Notes: generated by a model from the letters alone, not told the origin. 45,797 bases of DNA from an uncultured Verrucomicrobiota bacterium (GCA_903907925.1 CAIVQB010000108.1:1-45797), one strand, 5' to 3'; positions 8,940 through 20,413 are shown, counted from the first letter of the stretch. Translations and numbers: made by a program.

Positions 8940-11354
8940 TCAGTTTCCGCCGCCGACCGCCGCTGCTGCGGGGGCCATCGCGTGCGCAGGATGACGGGTG
9001 AGGTCGAAGGTGATCTTTTTGACGGCCCAGGGTTTTGCGGCGGAATCGCCCTCGGTGAGGGTGTAGAAATGGTCCCGTTCGACGCCGGGCACGGTTTGAG
9101 TGATTCCAGTGGCCGGCCAGAAGACTTCGATGGAACGGATCGCCGTGGCATCTCCGAGGCCCATTTCCGCGCGGAGCGGATTCGCCCCAAAGCTCCCCCC
9201 GGTGTTAACCCATTTGTAAACCGCCCGCGGGCCGCTGGGGGAATCGACGTTTACCTTGATCCGGGAGCCGATGCCGGCGCGGTTGGATTTCCGGCCCTCG
9301 ATCTTGAGCGTCAGCCAGTGATTGCCGGGAAAGCCCGGATTCAAGAACAACACCTTGCGGTAGTTGTCCCCAGAAAACGCACCGCCCATGTTCATGAAAA
9401 CGTCCTGATCGCCGTCGTTGTCGATGTCGGCGAACGCGCACCCATGACCCTTCTGCAAATGCCCGGTGTGGGTGGCGGTGGTGACATCCTGGAAGAACTT
9501 TCCGCCGGCGTTCCTAAACATGCGGTTTGGGACCAGCGTGAGAAGATCCGGATCACCGGTTCCGAGGTAGAAGTCGGGGAAGCCGTCGTTGTCGAGATCG
9601 CCAAAGTTGCTGCCCATGGCGTGCAGGACTTTGTCGAGATGCGCCTCCTTCGAAACGTCGGTGAACGTCCCGTCGCCGTTGTTGCGATACAACTTGGAGT
9701 GCTCGCCTTCGGAGGGCAGGCCGAGGTAATCAGCGACGATGTCGCCCACGTGCCGGATGCGGTACCCGGCGATGAACAGGTCCGGCTTGCCGTCCTGGTT
9801 GTAGTCAAAGAACCAGGTGGGGAAACTGAATCGCGGCCCCGGCACGCCGGCCTTTTCGGTGACATCCTCAAAGCTCCAGCGGCCCGACTTCGGGTCCGCT
9901 CCGGCCATCGGGCCTCGGTTTCGGAACAGTCGGTTCCCACCATCGCGCAGGGAAAGGTACAGGTCCGGCCGGCCGTCGCCGTCGTAGTCGGCACTCGCCA
10001 CCGCCTTGACCCATCCGACAACAGCCACGCCGTTGGTAAGCGCACATTCGGTGAAGGTGCCATCCCCGTTGTTGTGGAAGAGTTCGCAGGGGTTCACATC
10101 ACTTGGAACGCCCGCCTGAGTTTCATTGCCGATGAAAACATCGATCCAGCCGTCGCCGTCGTAGTCGAACCAGGTCGCAGTCTGGGTCGGGTGGGCGCTC
10201 AGCATCCCCGACTCTTCGGTGACGTCGGAAAAGGTTCCGTCTCCGTTGTTGCGCAGAAGGGAGTGCGGCAAATGCCCCTCGGTCCCCAGCCAGGCACCGC
10301 GGAGGATCAACACGTCGACAAAGCCGTCGTTATTGTAGTCGGCGGAAATCATGTTGAGCCCGCCCCAAAGTCCGTCCAGTCCGGCTTCGTGGGTCCGCTC
10401 GGTGAACTGCCCGTTGCCGTCATTGTGGAAATACCGCAACGGCGAGCGCAGTCCCCACGAAGAAATCAACACGTCGAGAAAGCCGTCGTTGTCGAAATCC
10501 TCAATCACGACTCCGCCGCCCAGTTCATCGACGTCGAGTCCGAGCGAGCCGGCGACTTCCGGGAACTTTGGAAATGGGATGTCCGAGGCGAACACCTCGG
10601 GTCCGATCCGCCAGCGTTCCGGCACCTTGTCCGGCCATTCGCCGAGGGTCATGTGGGCGATGTTTAACAGCCAGCGCGCCCGGAGATCGTCCGGCACTTC
10701 GTTTAGCAAATTGGTCAGGACGGGAATGGCGGTCATTGAACCGCGCGGGAGCGTGTGAAATCCGCCGGAGCTGAGTGGAAACAGGCAGGCCTCCGAGGTG
10801 TGATTCGCGAGGCAGTTTTCCTGTTCCCCGATCCGGATGGCGGACAGCGCTTCGCCGAGTTTCATGCCGAGCACCTTGTCCGGATTCGCGTAAGCGGGGA
10901 CCTCGGTGTAGAAGCGCTCGAGAAGGCGAAATTGACGCATCGCCCGTTCGCTCTGACCCGATTGGAGCAGTTCGTTGGCGTAGAGCGAGCCCTGGCGGTC
11001 GATGACCGGATAGTTCGTCGATCCCCGGAGCATCGCGCCGTAGCCTTGCGCTCGCTCGCGGCTCAGGAAGCGATTCCTGCCGGGATTCGCCTGGTCCGCG
11101 AGTTGCCGAAGGCGGGCGACCATCTTGCGGGTCCCGTCCGAAGTAACCGGATTCGTTGCGATCAAAACCGGCACCACCGCGGTCGACGCATTGGTGCCGC
11201 CCCCCGCCACTGCAACCGTTTCAATCCCCCTCAAACCCAGCACAATGACAAGAACGTGCAGAAAATTAGCAGCTTTTGAAACCTTTGGGCCGGAGGCACT
11301 TTGGGGGTTCGATTCCTGTCCTTTTCTGGCGACGGCAGACCTTCGATCCGGCAA
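8940..11354 (-). CDS. CRTAC1-like secreted protein with FG-GAP/VCBS repeats and ASPIC/UnbV C-terminus
   Basis: Up to 804 aa. At least seven calcium-binding FG-GAP/VCBS motifs are visible, for example DFDNDGFLDVLISS, DYNNDGFVDVLILRG, DYDGDGWIDVFIG, DYDGDGRPDLYLS, DYNQDGKPDLFIAG, DLDNDGFPDFYLG and DIDNDGDQDVFMN. They should fold as a beta-propeller. The last 100 residues match the ASPIC/UnbV domain (RAGIGSRIKV, then LRAEMGLGDATAIRSIEVFW). The N-terminal 230 residues are helical. A hydrophobic stretch (FLHVLVIVLGLRGIETVAVA) looks like a signal peptide, so the product is probably exported. The start is unclear: TTG 11354 is the outermost start codon, but the first 25 residues look non-coding; CTG 11261 or GTG 11243 would start within the signal region. 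Such proteins are common in PVC bacteria; the ligand is unknown. Confidence 0.88.
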   Translation of the reverse strand: MPDRRSAVARKGQESNPQSASGPKVSKAANFLHVLVIVLGLRGIETVAVAGGGTNASTAVVPVLIATNPVTSDGTRKMVARLRQLADQANPGRNRFLSRERAQGYGAMLRGSTNYPVIDRQGSLYANELLQSGQSERAMRQFRLLERFYTEVPAYANPDKVLGMKLGEALSAIRIGEQENCLANHTSEACLFPLSSGGFHTLPRGSMTAIPVLTNLLNEVPDDLRARWLLNIAHMTLGEWPDKVPERWRIGPEVFASDIPFPKFPEVAGSLGLDVDELGGGVVIEDFDNDGFLDVLISSWGLRSPLRYFHNDGNGQFTERTHEAGLDGLWGGLNMISADYNNDGFVDVLILRGAWLGTEGHLPHSLLRNNGDGTFSDVTEESGMLSAHPTQTATWFDYDGDGWIDVFIGNETQAGVPSDVNPCELFHNNGDGTFTECALTNGVAVVGWVKAVASADYDGDGRPDLYLSLRDGGNRLFRNRGPMAGADPKSGRWSFEDVTEKAGVPGPRFSFPTWFFDYNQDGKPDLFIAGYRIRHVGDIVADYLGLPSEGEHSKLYRNNGDGTFTDVSKEAHLDKVLHAMGSNFGDLDNDGFPDFYLGTGDPDLLTLVPNRMFRNAGGKFFQDVTTATHTGHLQKGHGCAFADIDNDGDQDVFMNMGGAFSGDNYRKVLFLNPGFPGNHWLTLKIEGRKSNRAGIGSRIKVNVDSPSGPRAVYKWVNTGGSFGANPLRAEMGLGDATAIRSIEVFWPATGITQTVPGVERDHFYTLTEGDSAAKPWAVKKITFDLTRHPAHAMAPAAAAVGGGN

Positions 11355-11520
11355 GTGTGGTTAGAGAGTGCCGTCGTTTCATTCGGTTACAACCCTCCAT
11401 TCGCCGTCGGACGTGGGGGCGTGGTTCCACCCGTGCCCCAATCCATCGCGAATCGGGCGGAAGGATTAGACCGTGCTGCGATCCGCGAACAGCGGCCACT
11501 TTTCGCGCAACAAAGACGTA

Positions 11521-11550
11521 GATGGAGCGTGGGTGGAATCGGGCCCTCCA
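11521..11550 (+). repeat. Hairpin repeat, family B, copy 1
   Basis: The 30 bases share the core GGGTGGAATCG and the ending GCCCTCCA with the copy at 21261-21290, matching at about 25 of 30 positions. In this copy the stem is partly decayed. The similarity also extends weakly upstream when both are read as protein on the minus strand. This suggests a longer, diverged element rather than an isolated hairpin. Confidence 0.55.
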
Positions 11551-11578
11551 TGAGAAAATATGGGTACCGAACGCGGGT

Positions 11579-11623
11579 CCTTGGGCGATGCCCAAAGCTG
11601 GTATGGGGCGGGCCTTTGACCCT
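11579..11623 (+). repeat. REP-like palindromic repeat, family A, copy 1
   Basis: A 45-base unit made of two hairpins: CCTTGGGC-GAT-GCCCAAag followed after 12 bases by GGGCC-TTT-GACCCT. It matches the copy at 27817-27861 at 41 of 45 positions in the same orientation. Both copies sit between genes near a divergent start. The form is that of REP/BIME sequences, which are usually mobilised by REP-associated tyrosine transposases; no such transposase is in the window. Confidence 0.7.
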
Positions 11624-11723
11624 GGGGAGCGGTTCCAATGGGGCACCCGAACCATCGCTGGCCCGCTCTGGCTGAATCGACTAGGATTGTTGCCCGTCAG
11701 CCTTTGTCACTGCGTCCTATCGG

Positions 11724-14700
11724 ATGACCGCCACACTTATTACCCGTCGCTGGCCCGCGCTCCTCAGTGGAGTGCTCGGCTTGCTGGTTGGATCGGCGCA
11801 TGCGGCGGGCCTGAGCGACCCGGAGTTTTTCGAACGGCAGATCCGTCCCCTTCTCGCGAATCATTGCTGGGAATGTCATGGAACGACCGGCACGGCAGGC
11901 GGCGGACTCCGTCTGGACACCGCGGAACACGCGGTCGCCGGTGGACAACACGGACCGGTCTGGTCCCAGACCGCACCCGAATCCAGCCGAATTCTTCAAG
12001 CGCTCCAAGGGCCACACCCAAAGAGTTCCGGCATCCCCCTGAACGGCGTCCCGAAATCCGCCGCCGCCGACCTGCAACGCTGGATCGCGGCCGGCGCCCG
12101 TTGGCCAGCGGTGCCGGCACCATCCTCTCCCACCACCGCCAGCGCTTTGATTCCGGGTGCCTTCCACCTTGAAGAGCGAAAACAGCGCCTGCCTTGGATT
12201 TGGGCGAAACCACAGGCTGTAACGCCGCCGACGGTTCACCTGCCGGCTTGGTCGGCTCATCCTGTCGACCGCTTCGTCCTGGCGCGTCTCGAAGCTGCCG
12301 GACTGCAACCCGCCGCCCCGTGCGATCCGTCCACCTGGCTCCGACGGGTCTCGTTTGCAGTGACGGGGCTGCCTCCGTCGATTGCCGACATCGAAGCCTT
12401 CCTGTCCGATCGATCCGAAAACGCCCGGGAACGCGTGGTGGATCGTCTGCTCGCATCACCGCGATTCGGTGAACGCTGGGCGCGTCATTGGATGGATCTG
12501 GTCCGCTATGCCGAATCCCGCGGGCACGAAGGCGACTACGTCATTCCGAACGCCTACGAGTATCGCGACTACCTCATCCGGGCGCTCAACGGCGACATTC
12601 GGTACGATCAATTGATTCGCGAACACGTCGCTGGTGATCTCTTGAGTCATCCCCGGAAGAATCCGGTGGAGGGATTTAACGAATCGGTGATCGCGACCGG
12701 CTGGGCGTTTCTTGGCGAAGAAATTCACGCGCCGGTGGACACCCGACAGGATGAATGCGACCGCATCGACAATCGCATCGATGTCTTCAGCAAAACGTTT
12801 CTGGGGCTGACCGTTTCCTGCGCCCGTTGCCACGACCACAAGTTCGATGCCATTTCCCAAAAGGACTACTACGCCCTCGCCGGGTTCTTCATCAGTTCCG
12901 GTTATCGTCAGGTGCGATTTGAAAACCAGACCCGCGATGCCGCGATCGCCGACCAACTAAACCGCCTGCACCGGGAATCGGATCGGGCCATCCGCGCGGG
13001 TATCGCCGCCGCCGTGTCTCCGGTTCTGGACCGGCTCGGTGATCTCGTGACTGCCGCAACGGCCGTCGCGCGCAAGATCGGCGCCGTGGATGCCGCCGGT
13101 GGGCTTCACTACCATGCCACGAACGAACTTCAGGCCGGTTGGAAGGACGTTGCCTCCGCCGAAGCCGCCGCTGCAAAACTGGACGCAAATCTAGTGAAAC
13201 GATGGACCGCCGGCCTCCTGCGCGCGGCCGCGGGCGCGGATGACGTTCTCCAACCGATCGCCGTCGCTGCCTTCGGGCTTTCATCGAATTCCGCCGGTCA
13301 TCGCGAATCCACTGCTTCGACCAGCCTCGCAAAGGTTCGCGTTCTGGCCGATTACAGTTCTCCAAACCCTCCGGCCTGGGTTGCCGATGGACTCGCCTTT
13401 GGATCCGCACCCACACCCGCCGGAAGTTGGCGTGTCGTGGAAAAAGCCGGCCGTTTCGAACTTCGATTGGCCACCCGAACTGCCGTGGTAACCGATCCGG
13501 TGTGGTGCCAGGTCAAGACCGCTCCTGGAGTCGAAGCCGAACCCACGATGTACGGATCCTGGAACCGTTCCGGACGGGTTCTCCGCGCGCCGAAACAGAT
13601 GCTCGAATCGGGCCATCTCCACTATCTCGTCCGCGGTGGCGGACGTGTCCTGGCATCGGTGGACTCGCAGGTTTTGGTGACCGGACCCATTCACACCGTG
13701 ATGGTGAAGGAATGGCCCACCTCGAAGGAATGGCGCTGGATTTCACAGGATCTCTCGGATTATCAGGGTCACCGGGTCGGACTCGAATTCACACCTGGTC
13801 CCGACGCCGACCTGGAGCTGGCCACCATTGTTGAAGCCGACACTGCACCGCTTACTCCGAACCGTGAGACCTTCCCACTCTCGTCGGACGGCACGGTCCA
13901 CGCCGTCGTTGAATTGTGGTCGCAACATCTCCGGTCTGCCGTCGACAGCTATGCGGCCGGTCACGCGACTCCGGCGGTACTCGATCAGATCGATTGGGAA
14001 GTGTCCCATCCGGACCTCTTTTCGGGTGTCACCAACACGTTTCCGGAGCCGATTCAATCCGCTGTCGCCCAATACTTGACTGCGCGCAAGGCGATCGAGG
14101 GCGGCATTCACTGGGAATCGCGAACGACCGCCGCCCTGCTCGACGGCAATGGCGTGGATGAATTCCTTCTCAAACGGGGATCACCCGGTCGTGCGGAGGG
14201 TGAGGTGCCCCGCCGTTTTCTCGAAGCTGTCGCCGGGCCCAACCCGATCGCCGGACCCACCGCCAGCGGCCGCCAGGAACTGGCCGATGTCCTGACCGAT
14301 CCCGCCAATCCGCTGGTCGCGCGGGTGATGGTCAATCGCGTCTGGCATCATCTCTTCGGCCGCGGACTGGTGCCCACGGTCGACAACTTTGGTTACCTCG
14401 GTGAACGCCCAAGTCATCCGGAATTGCTGGACTACCTCGCGGTCCAGTTCGTCGAAGAGGATCAATGGTCATTGAAACGATTGATCCGGAGGTTGGTGTT
14501 GACCGAGACCTTTGCCATGGACAGCCGGGTGTCCGATCCAGTGGCGGAAGAGAAGGATCCGGACAATCGGCTGCTGCATCGCGCCCATCTGAAGCGACTG
14601 GAGGGCGAGGCGATTCGCGATTCCATTCTCGCCGTGTCGGGCCGGCTGGAGGAACGGATGTACGGCGTGGGAGTCCCGCTGCATCCCTCGCAATTCATCG

Positions 14701-15131
14701 AGGCCCGGGGATTGCGTGCTGAACGCGGTCCACTCGACGGCGACGGCCGCCGCAGCATCTACATCGCGTCCCGGCGAAATTTTCTGCCGATGATGATGCT
14801 GGCCTTCGACACGCCGATTCCGTTCACCACCAACGGGCGTCGAAATGTGTCCAATGTTCCCGCGCAAATGCTGTTTCTGATGAACGATCCCTTCGTCCAT
14901 CAACAGGCGGAGGTCTGCGCCGCCCAACTCCGTCGCAACATGCCCGGAGCAACTCCCGCCGAATTGATCCGCGCCCTGTTCCTGGCCTGTTACAGCCGGC
15001 CGCCGACCGCGACGGAACTGGATCGATGCCTGAAAACACTCGCCGGAATGCCGTCTGGAATCGAGACCGATGGACTGGCCGAGCTGTGTCATGCGTTGTT
15101 CGGCGTGAAGGAATTTGTCTACCTTCGCTGA
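11724..15131 (+). CDS. PSCyt1-DUF1549-DUF1553 protein (Planctomycete-type cytochrome C domain)
   Basis: A 1135-aa exported protein. Residues 1-27 form a signal peptide ending SAHA. A haem-binding CxxCH motif (NHCWECHG, Cys48-Cys51-His52) lies in the PSCyt1 domain, and a second CxxCH (Cys366-Cys369-His370, SCARCHDHKFD) lies in DUF1549. DUF1553 fills the C-terminus (MVNRVWHHLFGRGLV, then FDTPIPFTTNGRRNVSN). Between DUF1549 and DUF1553 are about 350 residues with beta-rich character. The following DUF1501 gene starts 20 bases after the stop, and this two-gene unit is a hallmark of Planctomycetota and Verrucomicrobiota. A role in periplasmic or surface-bound polysaccharide or redox processing has been proposed, but the reaction is not established. 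Confidence 0.93.
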   Translation: MTATLITRRWPALLSGVLGLLVGSAHAAGLSDPEFFERQIRPLLANHCWECHGTTGTAGGGLRLDTAEHAVAGGQHGPVWSQTAPESSRILQALQGPHPKSSGIPLNGVPKSAAADLQRWIAAGARWPAVPAPSSPTTASALIPGAFHLEERKQRLPWIWAKPQAVTPPTVHLPAWSAHPVDRFVLARLEAAGLQPAAPCDPSTWLRRVSFAVTGLPPSIADIEAFLSDRSENARERVVDRLLASPRFGERWARHWMDLVRYAESRGHEGDYVIPNAYEYRDYLIRALNGDIRYDQLIREHVAGDLLSHPRKNPVEGFNESVIATGWAFLGEEIHAPVDTRQDECDRIDNRIDVFSKTFLGLTVSCARCHDHKFDAISQKDYYALAGFFISSGYRQVRFENQTRDAAIADQLNRLHRESDRAIRAGIAAAVSPVLDRLGDLVTAATAVARKIGAVDAAGGLHYHATNELQAGWKDVASAEAAAAKLDANLVKRWTAGLLRAAAGADDVLQPIAVAAFGLSSNSAGHRESTASTSLAKVRVLADYSSPNPPAWVADGLAFGSAPTPAGSWRVVEKAGRFELRLATRTAVVTDPVWCQVKTAPGVEAEPTMYGSWNRSGRVLRAPKQMLESGHLHYLVRGGGRVLASVDSQVLVTGPIHTVMVKEWPTSKEWRWISQDLSDYQGHRVGLEFTPGPDADLELATIVEADTAPLTPNRETFPLSSDGTVHAVVELWSQHLRSAVDSYAAGHATPAVLDQIDWEVSHPDLFSGVTNTFPEPIQSAVAQYLTARKAIEGGIHWESRTTAALLDGNGVDEFLLKRGSPGRAEGEVPRRFLEAVAGPNPIAGPTASGRQELADVLTDPANPLVARVMVNRVWHHLFGRGLVPTVDNFGYLGERPSHPELLDYLAVQFVEEDQWSLKRLIRRLVLTETFAMDSRVSDPVAEEKDPDNRLLHRAHLKRLEGEAIRDSILAVSGRLEERMYGVGVPLHPSQFIEARGLRAERGPLDGDGRRSIYIASRRNFLPMMMLAFDTPIPFTTNGRRNVSNVPAQMLFLMNDPFVHQQAEVCAAQLRRNMPGATPAELIRALFLACYSRPPTATELDRCLKTLAGMPSGIETDGLAELCHALFGVKEFVYLR

Positions 15132-15151
15132 TCCCCTACCCTGATTTCCCG

Positions 15152-16600
15152 ATGAACCCTCAACTCCTCGCCGCCCACGCCGCCGGTCGACGACCGTTGA
15201 CCCGGCGCGAGATGCTCCGGCAATGCGCCTGCGGTTTCGCTGCCACGGCGTTTGCGGGAATGTCGGCATCGCTGGCCCAGGCGGCCGCGGCGAGTTCGGG
15301 AATGCTGCCACGGAAACCCCACGCCCCGCCGCGGGCGCGAAACGTCATCTTCCTCTACATGGATGGCGGCGTCTCGCAGGTGGACAGCTTCGACTACAAA
15401 CCGATGCTGGAATTGCATCACGGCAAGGAGCCGCGCTCGGTGATGGGGCCGCTGGAGAAGACGCAGTTCAACAACATCGGCCGGGTGATGAAATCACACT
15501 GGTCCTTCGCCCGGCATGGCCAGTCGGGTCAATGGGCCAGCACGCTCTTTCCGCAGATCGCGCGGGAGATCGACAGCCTTTGCCTCATCAAATCGATGAC
15601 GTCAAAGTTCCCCGAGCATACCAGCGCGAATTATTTCCTGCATTCCGGCACCGGTCTTCAGGGACGTCCAAGCATCGGTGCCTGGGCGGCTTACGGACTC
15701 GGCACTGAGAATCAGAACGTGCCCGGTTTCGTGGTGTTGAACGGCGGACTCATCCCGTCGGGAGGACTCGACAACTTCAATAGCGGATTCCTTCCCGCCA
15801 CCTATCAGGCGTCGATCCTGGAAGCCAAGGATCCGCCATTGATGAACATCCGTCCGATGGAACACCTGGCCGGATTGCAGCGAACCAAGATGGATCTCAT
15901 CCACGAGTTGGATCAGGAAACCGCGCGGATCGCGGGGCATCCTGATCCGTTGGAATCGGCCATCGCCAATCATGAGCTGGCCGCACGGATGCAGTTGGAA
16001 GTTCCGGAATTGCTCGCGCTTCAAGGTGAATCCGAGGCTACCCGGCAGTTGTACGGAATGGATTCGGACTACGAACCGACACGCATTTACGCCCGGCAGT
16101 GCCTCATCGCGCGGCGGCTCGTCGAGCGCGGGGTGCGGTTTATCGAACTGACCTGTCCGCGCATCTCCGGCTGCGACCGGTGGGATGCCCACAGTGGGTT
16201 GCTGCAGAATCATGGACAGAACGCGCGCGCCGTGGACCAACCCATCCGCGGCCTGCTCGTCGATCTCAAGGCGCGCGGACTGCTGGACGAAACGCTGGTG
16301 GTCTTTTCGGGTGAATTCGGACGCACGCCGTTTGCGCAGGGCGGCGACGGCAGGGATCACAACCAGTTCGCCTTCACCGCCTGGCTGGCCGGCGGGGGCA
16401 GCAAGCCCGGCGTTTCGATCGGCGGCACCGATGAATGGGGTTACAAGGCGATCGATCGTCCGTTCGAGATGCACGATTTGCACGCGACGTTGCTGCATCT
16501 GCTGGGGCTGGATCACACGAAACTCACCTATCGATTTGGCGGACGCGATCTGCGGTTGACCGATGTCTACGGCGACGTGATTGCGGATGCGGTAGTGTGA
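15152..16600 (+). CDS. DUF1501 family protein (alkaline phosphatase/sulfatase-like fold)
   Basis: A 482-aa protein from the ATG at 15152 (MNPQLLAAHAAGRRPLTRRE). The N-terminus carries a twin-arginine-like signal (LTRREMLRQCACGFAATAFA), suggesting export in folded form. Family marks include FLYMDGGVSQVDSFDYKP, HTSANYFLHSGTG, the metal-site segment FSGEFGRTPF and the closing DHTKLTYRFGGRDLRLTDV. DUF1501 proteins belong to the alkaline phosphatase superfamily, but their substrate is unknown. No CxPxR sulfatase motif is present, so the formylglycine-generating enzyme downstream is unlikely to modify this protein in the usual way. It is almost certainly co-transcribed with the DUF1549/DUF1553 gene 20 bases upstream. 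Confidence 0.93.
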   Translation: MNPQLLAAHAAGRRPLTRREMLRQCACGFAATAFAGMSASLAQAAAASSGMLPRKPHAPPRARNVIFLYMDGGVSQVDSFDYKPMLELHHGKEPRSVMGPLEKTQFNNIGRVMKSHWSFARHGQSGQWASTLFPQIAREIDSLCLIKSMTSKFPEHTSANYFLHSGTGLQGRPSIGAWAAYGLGTENQNVPGFVVLNGGLIPSGGLDNFNSGFLPATYQASILEAKDPPLMNIRPMEHLAGLQRTKMDLIHELDQETARIAGHPDPLESAIANHELAARMQLEVPELLALQGESEATRQLYGMDSDYEPTRIYARQCLIARRLVERGVRFIELTCPRISGCDRWDAHSGLLQNHGQNARAVDQPIRGLLVDLKARGLLDETLVVFSGEFGRTPFAQGGDGRDHNQFAFTAWLAGGGSKPGVSIGGTDEWGYKAIDRPFEMHDLHATLLHLLGLDHTKLTYRFGGRDLRLTDVYGDVIADAVV

Positions 16601-16740
16601 ATTGTGAACTTTGGCGGCATGACTGGCCGTCAGGATGCCGGCGCTCCCAGTGGGGTTGGCCGTGAAATCCGGCCCGATTTTCTTTCAACTGAACCACTTC
16701 ACGAAATGACCGCAGCTGCTTCCCATTCCACCACACCCGG

Positions 16741-17790
16741 ATGAAACGACGCGCTTGGATTGTGGGAGGCGGACTAGTGATTTTGGCGGCCAGCCAATGC
16801 TTCGAGAACTTCGCTGGTGAGGCCGTGAAACCGGACGAAACCCCTCCCACGGGAATGGTCCGCATTCCGGGGGGCGAATTCATGATGGGCACCGTGGATC
16901 CGCGGGACAAGGAGTGTGGCGGTCGGGAACCGATGACTGACGCCCGTCCGATCCACCGGGTCCGGGTGGATCCCTTCTGGATGGACGCCACCGAGGTGAC
17001 CAACGGGGAATTCCGCGGCTTCGTCGACGCAACCCATTACGTCACCGTCGCCGAGCGGCCCTTGCGTCCGGAGGAGTTTCCGGGAGTGCCCAAGGAAGAA
17101 CTGGTGCCCGGGTCGGTTGTTTTCACCGCGCCCAAAACACCGGTCCCACTCGACGATTTCCAGCAATGGTGGAGCTATGTCCCCGGTGCGAACTGGCGGC
17201 ATCCCGAAGGCCCAAAAACCGGGATCGACGGGCGCGATTCATTCCCGGTCGTTCACATCGCCTTCGCGGATGCGGAAGCCTTCGCGCGTTGGGCGAAGAA
17301 ACGGCTGCCCACTGAGGCGGAATGGGAATTCGCCGCGCGGGGCGGTCTGTCTGGGGCAACGTACACTTGGGGCGAAGAGCTTCGACCCGGCGGCAAATGG
17401 ATGGCGAACATTCATCAGGGCCATTTCCCCGATCGCGATTCCGGCGCGGATGGTTTCGTGGGAATCGCACCGGTGGGACAGTTCCCGGCCAACGGCTACG
17501 GACTCCGCGACATGGCGGGCAATGTCTGGGAATGGTGCTCCGACTGGTACCGGCCAGACTACTATCAGACCCTCGCCGCAACCGGAGCAGTCGCCGTAAA
17601 TCCGCGGGGTCCGGCGGACAGTTTCGATCCACGGGAGCCCGGTGTCCCAAAACGCGTGCATCGCGGCGGTTCCTTCCTCTGCACCGACGAATACTGCACC
17701 CGCTACATGGTCGGCACCCGGGGCAAAGGCGAACTCAGCACCGGCAGCAACCATCTCGGTTTTCGCTGCGTCCGGGCTGTGGCCAAGTGA
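16741..17790 (+). CDS. Formylglycine-generating enzyme (FGE-sulfatase domain), exported
   Basis: A 349-aa protein with a signal-like N-terminus (MKRRAWIVGGGLVILAAS) and then one complete FGE-sulfatase domain: MVRIPGGEFMMGT, DATEVTNGEF, RLPTEAEWEFAARGG, GNVWEWCSDWY and GFRCVRA. Unlike many SUMF1-like proteins, it keeps both copper-binding catalytic cysteines, Cys314 and Cys319 (GGSFLCTDEYCTRY), with the same five-residue spacing as human SUMF1 Cys336/Cys341. It should therefore be able to oxidise a sulfatase cysteine to formylglycine. No sulfatase is encoded in the window. The gene lies 140 bases after DUF1501 and may be its own unit; that gap holds no clear signal. Confidence 0.93.
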   Translation: MKRRAWIVGGGLVILAASQCFENFAGEAVKPDETPPTGMVRIPGGEFMMGTVDPRDKECGGREPMTDARPIHRVRVDPFWMDATEVTNGEFRGFVDATHYVTVAERPLRPEEFPGVPKEELVPGSVVFTAPKTPVPLDDFQQWWSYVPGANWRHPEGPKTGIDGRDSFPVVHIAFADAEAFARWAKKRLPTEAEWEFAARGGLSGATYTWGEELRPGGKWMANIHQGHFPDRDSGADGFVGIAPVGQFPANGYGLRDMAGNVWEWCSDWYRPDYYQTLAATGAVAVNPRGPADSFDPREPGVPKRVHRGGSFLCTDEYCTRYMVGTRGKGELSTGSNHLGFRCVRAVAK

Positions 17791-17862
17791 AAAGCCTGTA
17801 GTCCATCACTTCCAACGCAGGAAAGAGTCCATCAAGGAACGGCAGGCCAAATCAATGAGCGC

Positions 17863-18282
17863 CTAGCCTGCGACGGCACGAAGTGAGCGGGACTCACAGG
17901 ACGGGTCATGCGGCCAGCACTCGACATGACTCATGCTTAGTCCGGTCCGCCCACCTTGGGTGACCGCAATAGCAATCCCGCAGACATATTTTTCTGCCCC
18001 ATTTGCGTAACTGCCATCTTCGAAGAATGAGAGACGCCCTTCAATGGAATCCAAGCTCTGTTTGACCAACTTTTCGGTGATTACTTTCGATCCTGACACC
18101 TCATATCCATTGATCTTCAGCAGTTTACCTGGACGAAATTTGAAACTAACCTTCTTCGTGCGCTGTCGTTTTGAAGCCAAGCACAGTATTCCGATTCCCC
18201 AGTAACCGCCGATGTCGTTGTTACGCGAACAAAGATATTCGCAAAGCGACCTCGCTACGGAATCCATCTGCCGTTGCTTCAT
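17863..18282 (-). CDS. Hypothetical protein, AT-richer than its surroundings
   Basis: A 139-aa frame from ATG 18282, with no family that I recognise. The sequence looks protein-like (KVSFKFRPGKLLKINGYEVSG, then EKYVCGIAIAVTQGG), with a hydrophobic YWGIGILCLAS patch near the N-terminus and six cysteines. Its base composition is about half G+C line by line, clearly lower than the neighbouring genes, which suggests recent acquisition or weak selection. It sits between the convergent ends of the FGE gene and acs, 36 bases upstream of the acs stop on the same strand. No Shine-Dalgarno sequence is seen. It could also be a chance frame. Confidence 0.5.
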   Translation of the reverse strand: MKQRQMDSVARSLCEYLCSRNNDIGGYWGIGILCLASKRQRTKKVSFKFRPGKLLKINGYEVSGSKVITEKLVKQSLDSIEGRLSFFEDGSYANGAEKYVCGIAIAVTQGGRTGLSMSHVECWPHDPSCESRSLRAVAG

Positions 18283-18318
18283 GACTTATCCGACTATCAG
18301 GATACCGATTCGAACCCG

Positions 18319-20328
<2,010 letters not shown>

Positions 20329-20413
20329 GACGGTTGGAAAGACAGGCCGGGAGTCTGGAAAGTCCGGAGAGACGAGTCAACGACCGGAGCCGAAATTCAC
20401 GAACAGAAACGGT

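Larger units (their letters stand above)
11355..11723. other. Intergenic region with two families of palindromic repeats
   Basis: This 369-base gap lies between divergent genes. It carries a 30-base hairpin repeat at 11521-11550 and a 45-base REP-like repeat at 11579-11623, both of which have a second copy elsewhere in the window. I see no convincing gene in the gap. Promoters for both flanking genes must lie here or just inside it, but no clear -35/-10 pair could be picked. Confidence 0.6.

Noticed and set aside
8934-10667. Long open frame (577 aa) on the plus strand
   Set aside because: It is antisense to the CRTAC1-like gene, whose FG-GAP repeats give clear coding evidence on the minus strand; the plus-strand product has no family features.
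11268-11330. Possible 3' half of a tRNA (GGTTCGATTCC T-loop-like sequence)
   Set aside because: The T-stem pairs poorly, no matching acceptor or D-arm lies upstream, and no anticodon arm of the right size could be placed. It may be a decayed remnant but cannot be called a tRNA.
15152-16600. DUF1501 protein as a formylglycine-modified sulfatase
   Set aside because: No CxPxR motif is present; the only nearby Cys-Pro-Arg (ELTCPRISG) does not fit the motif.
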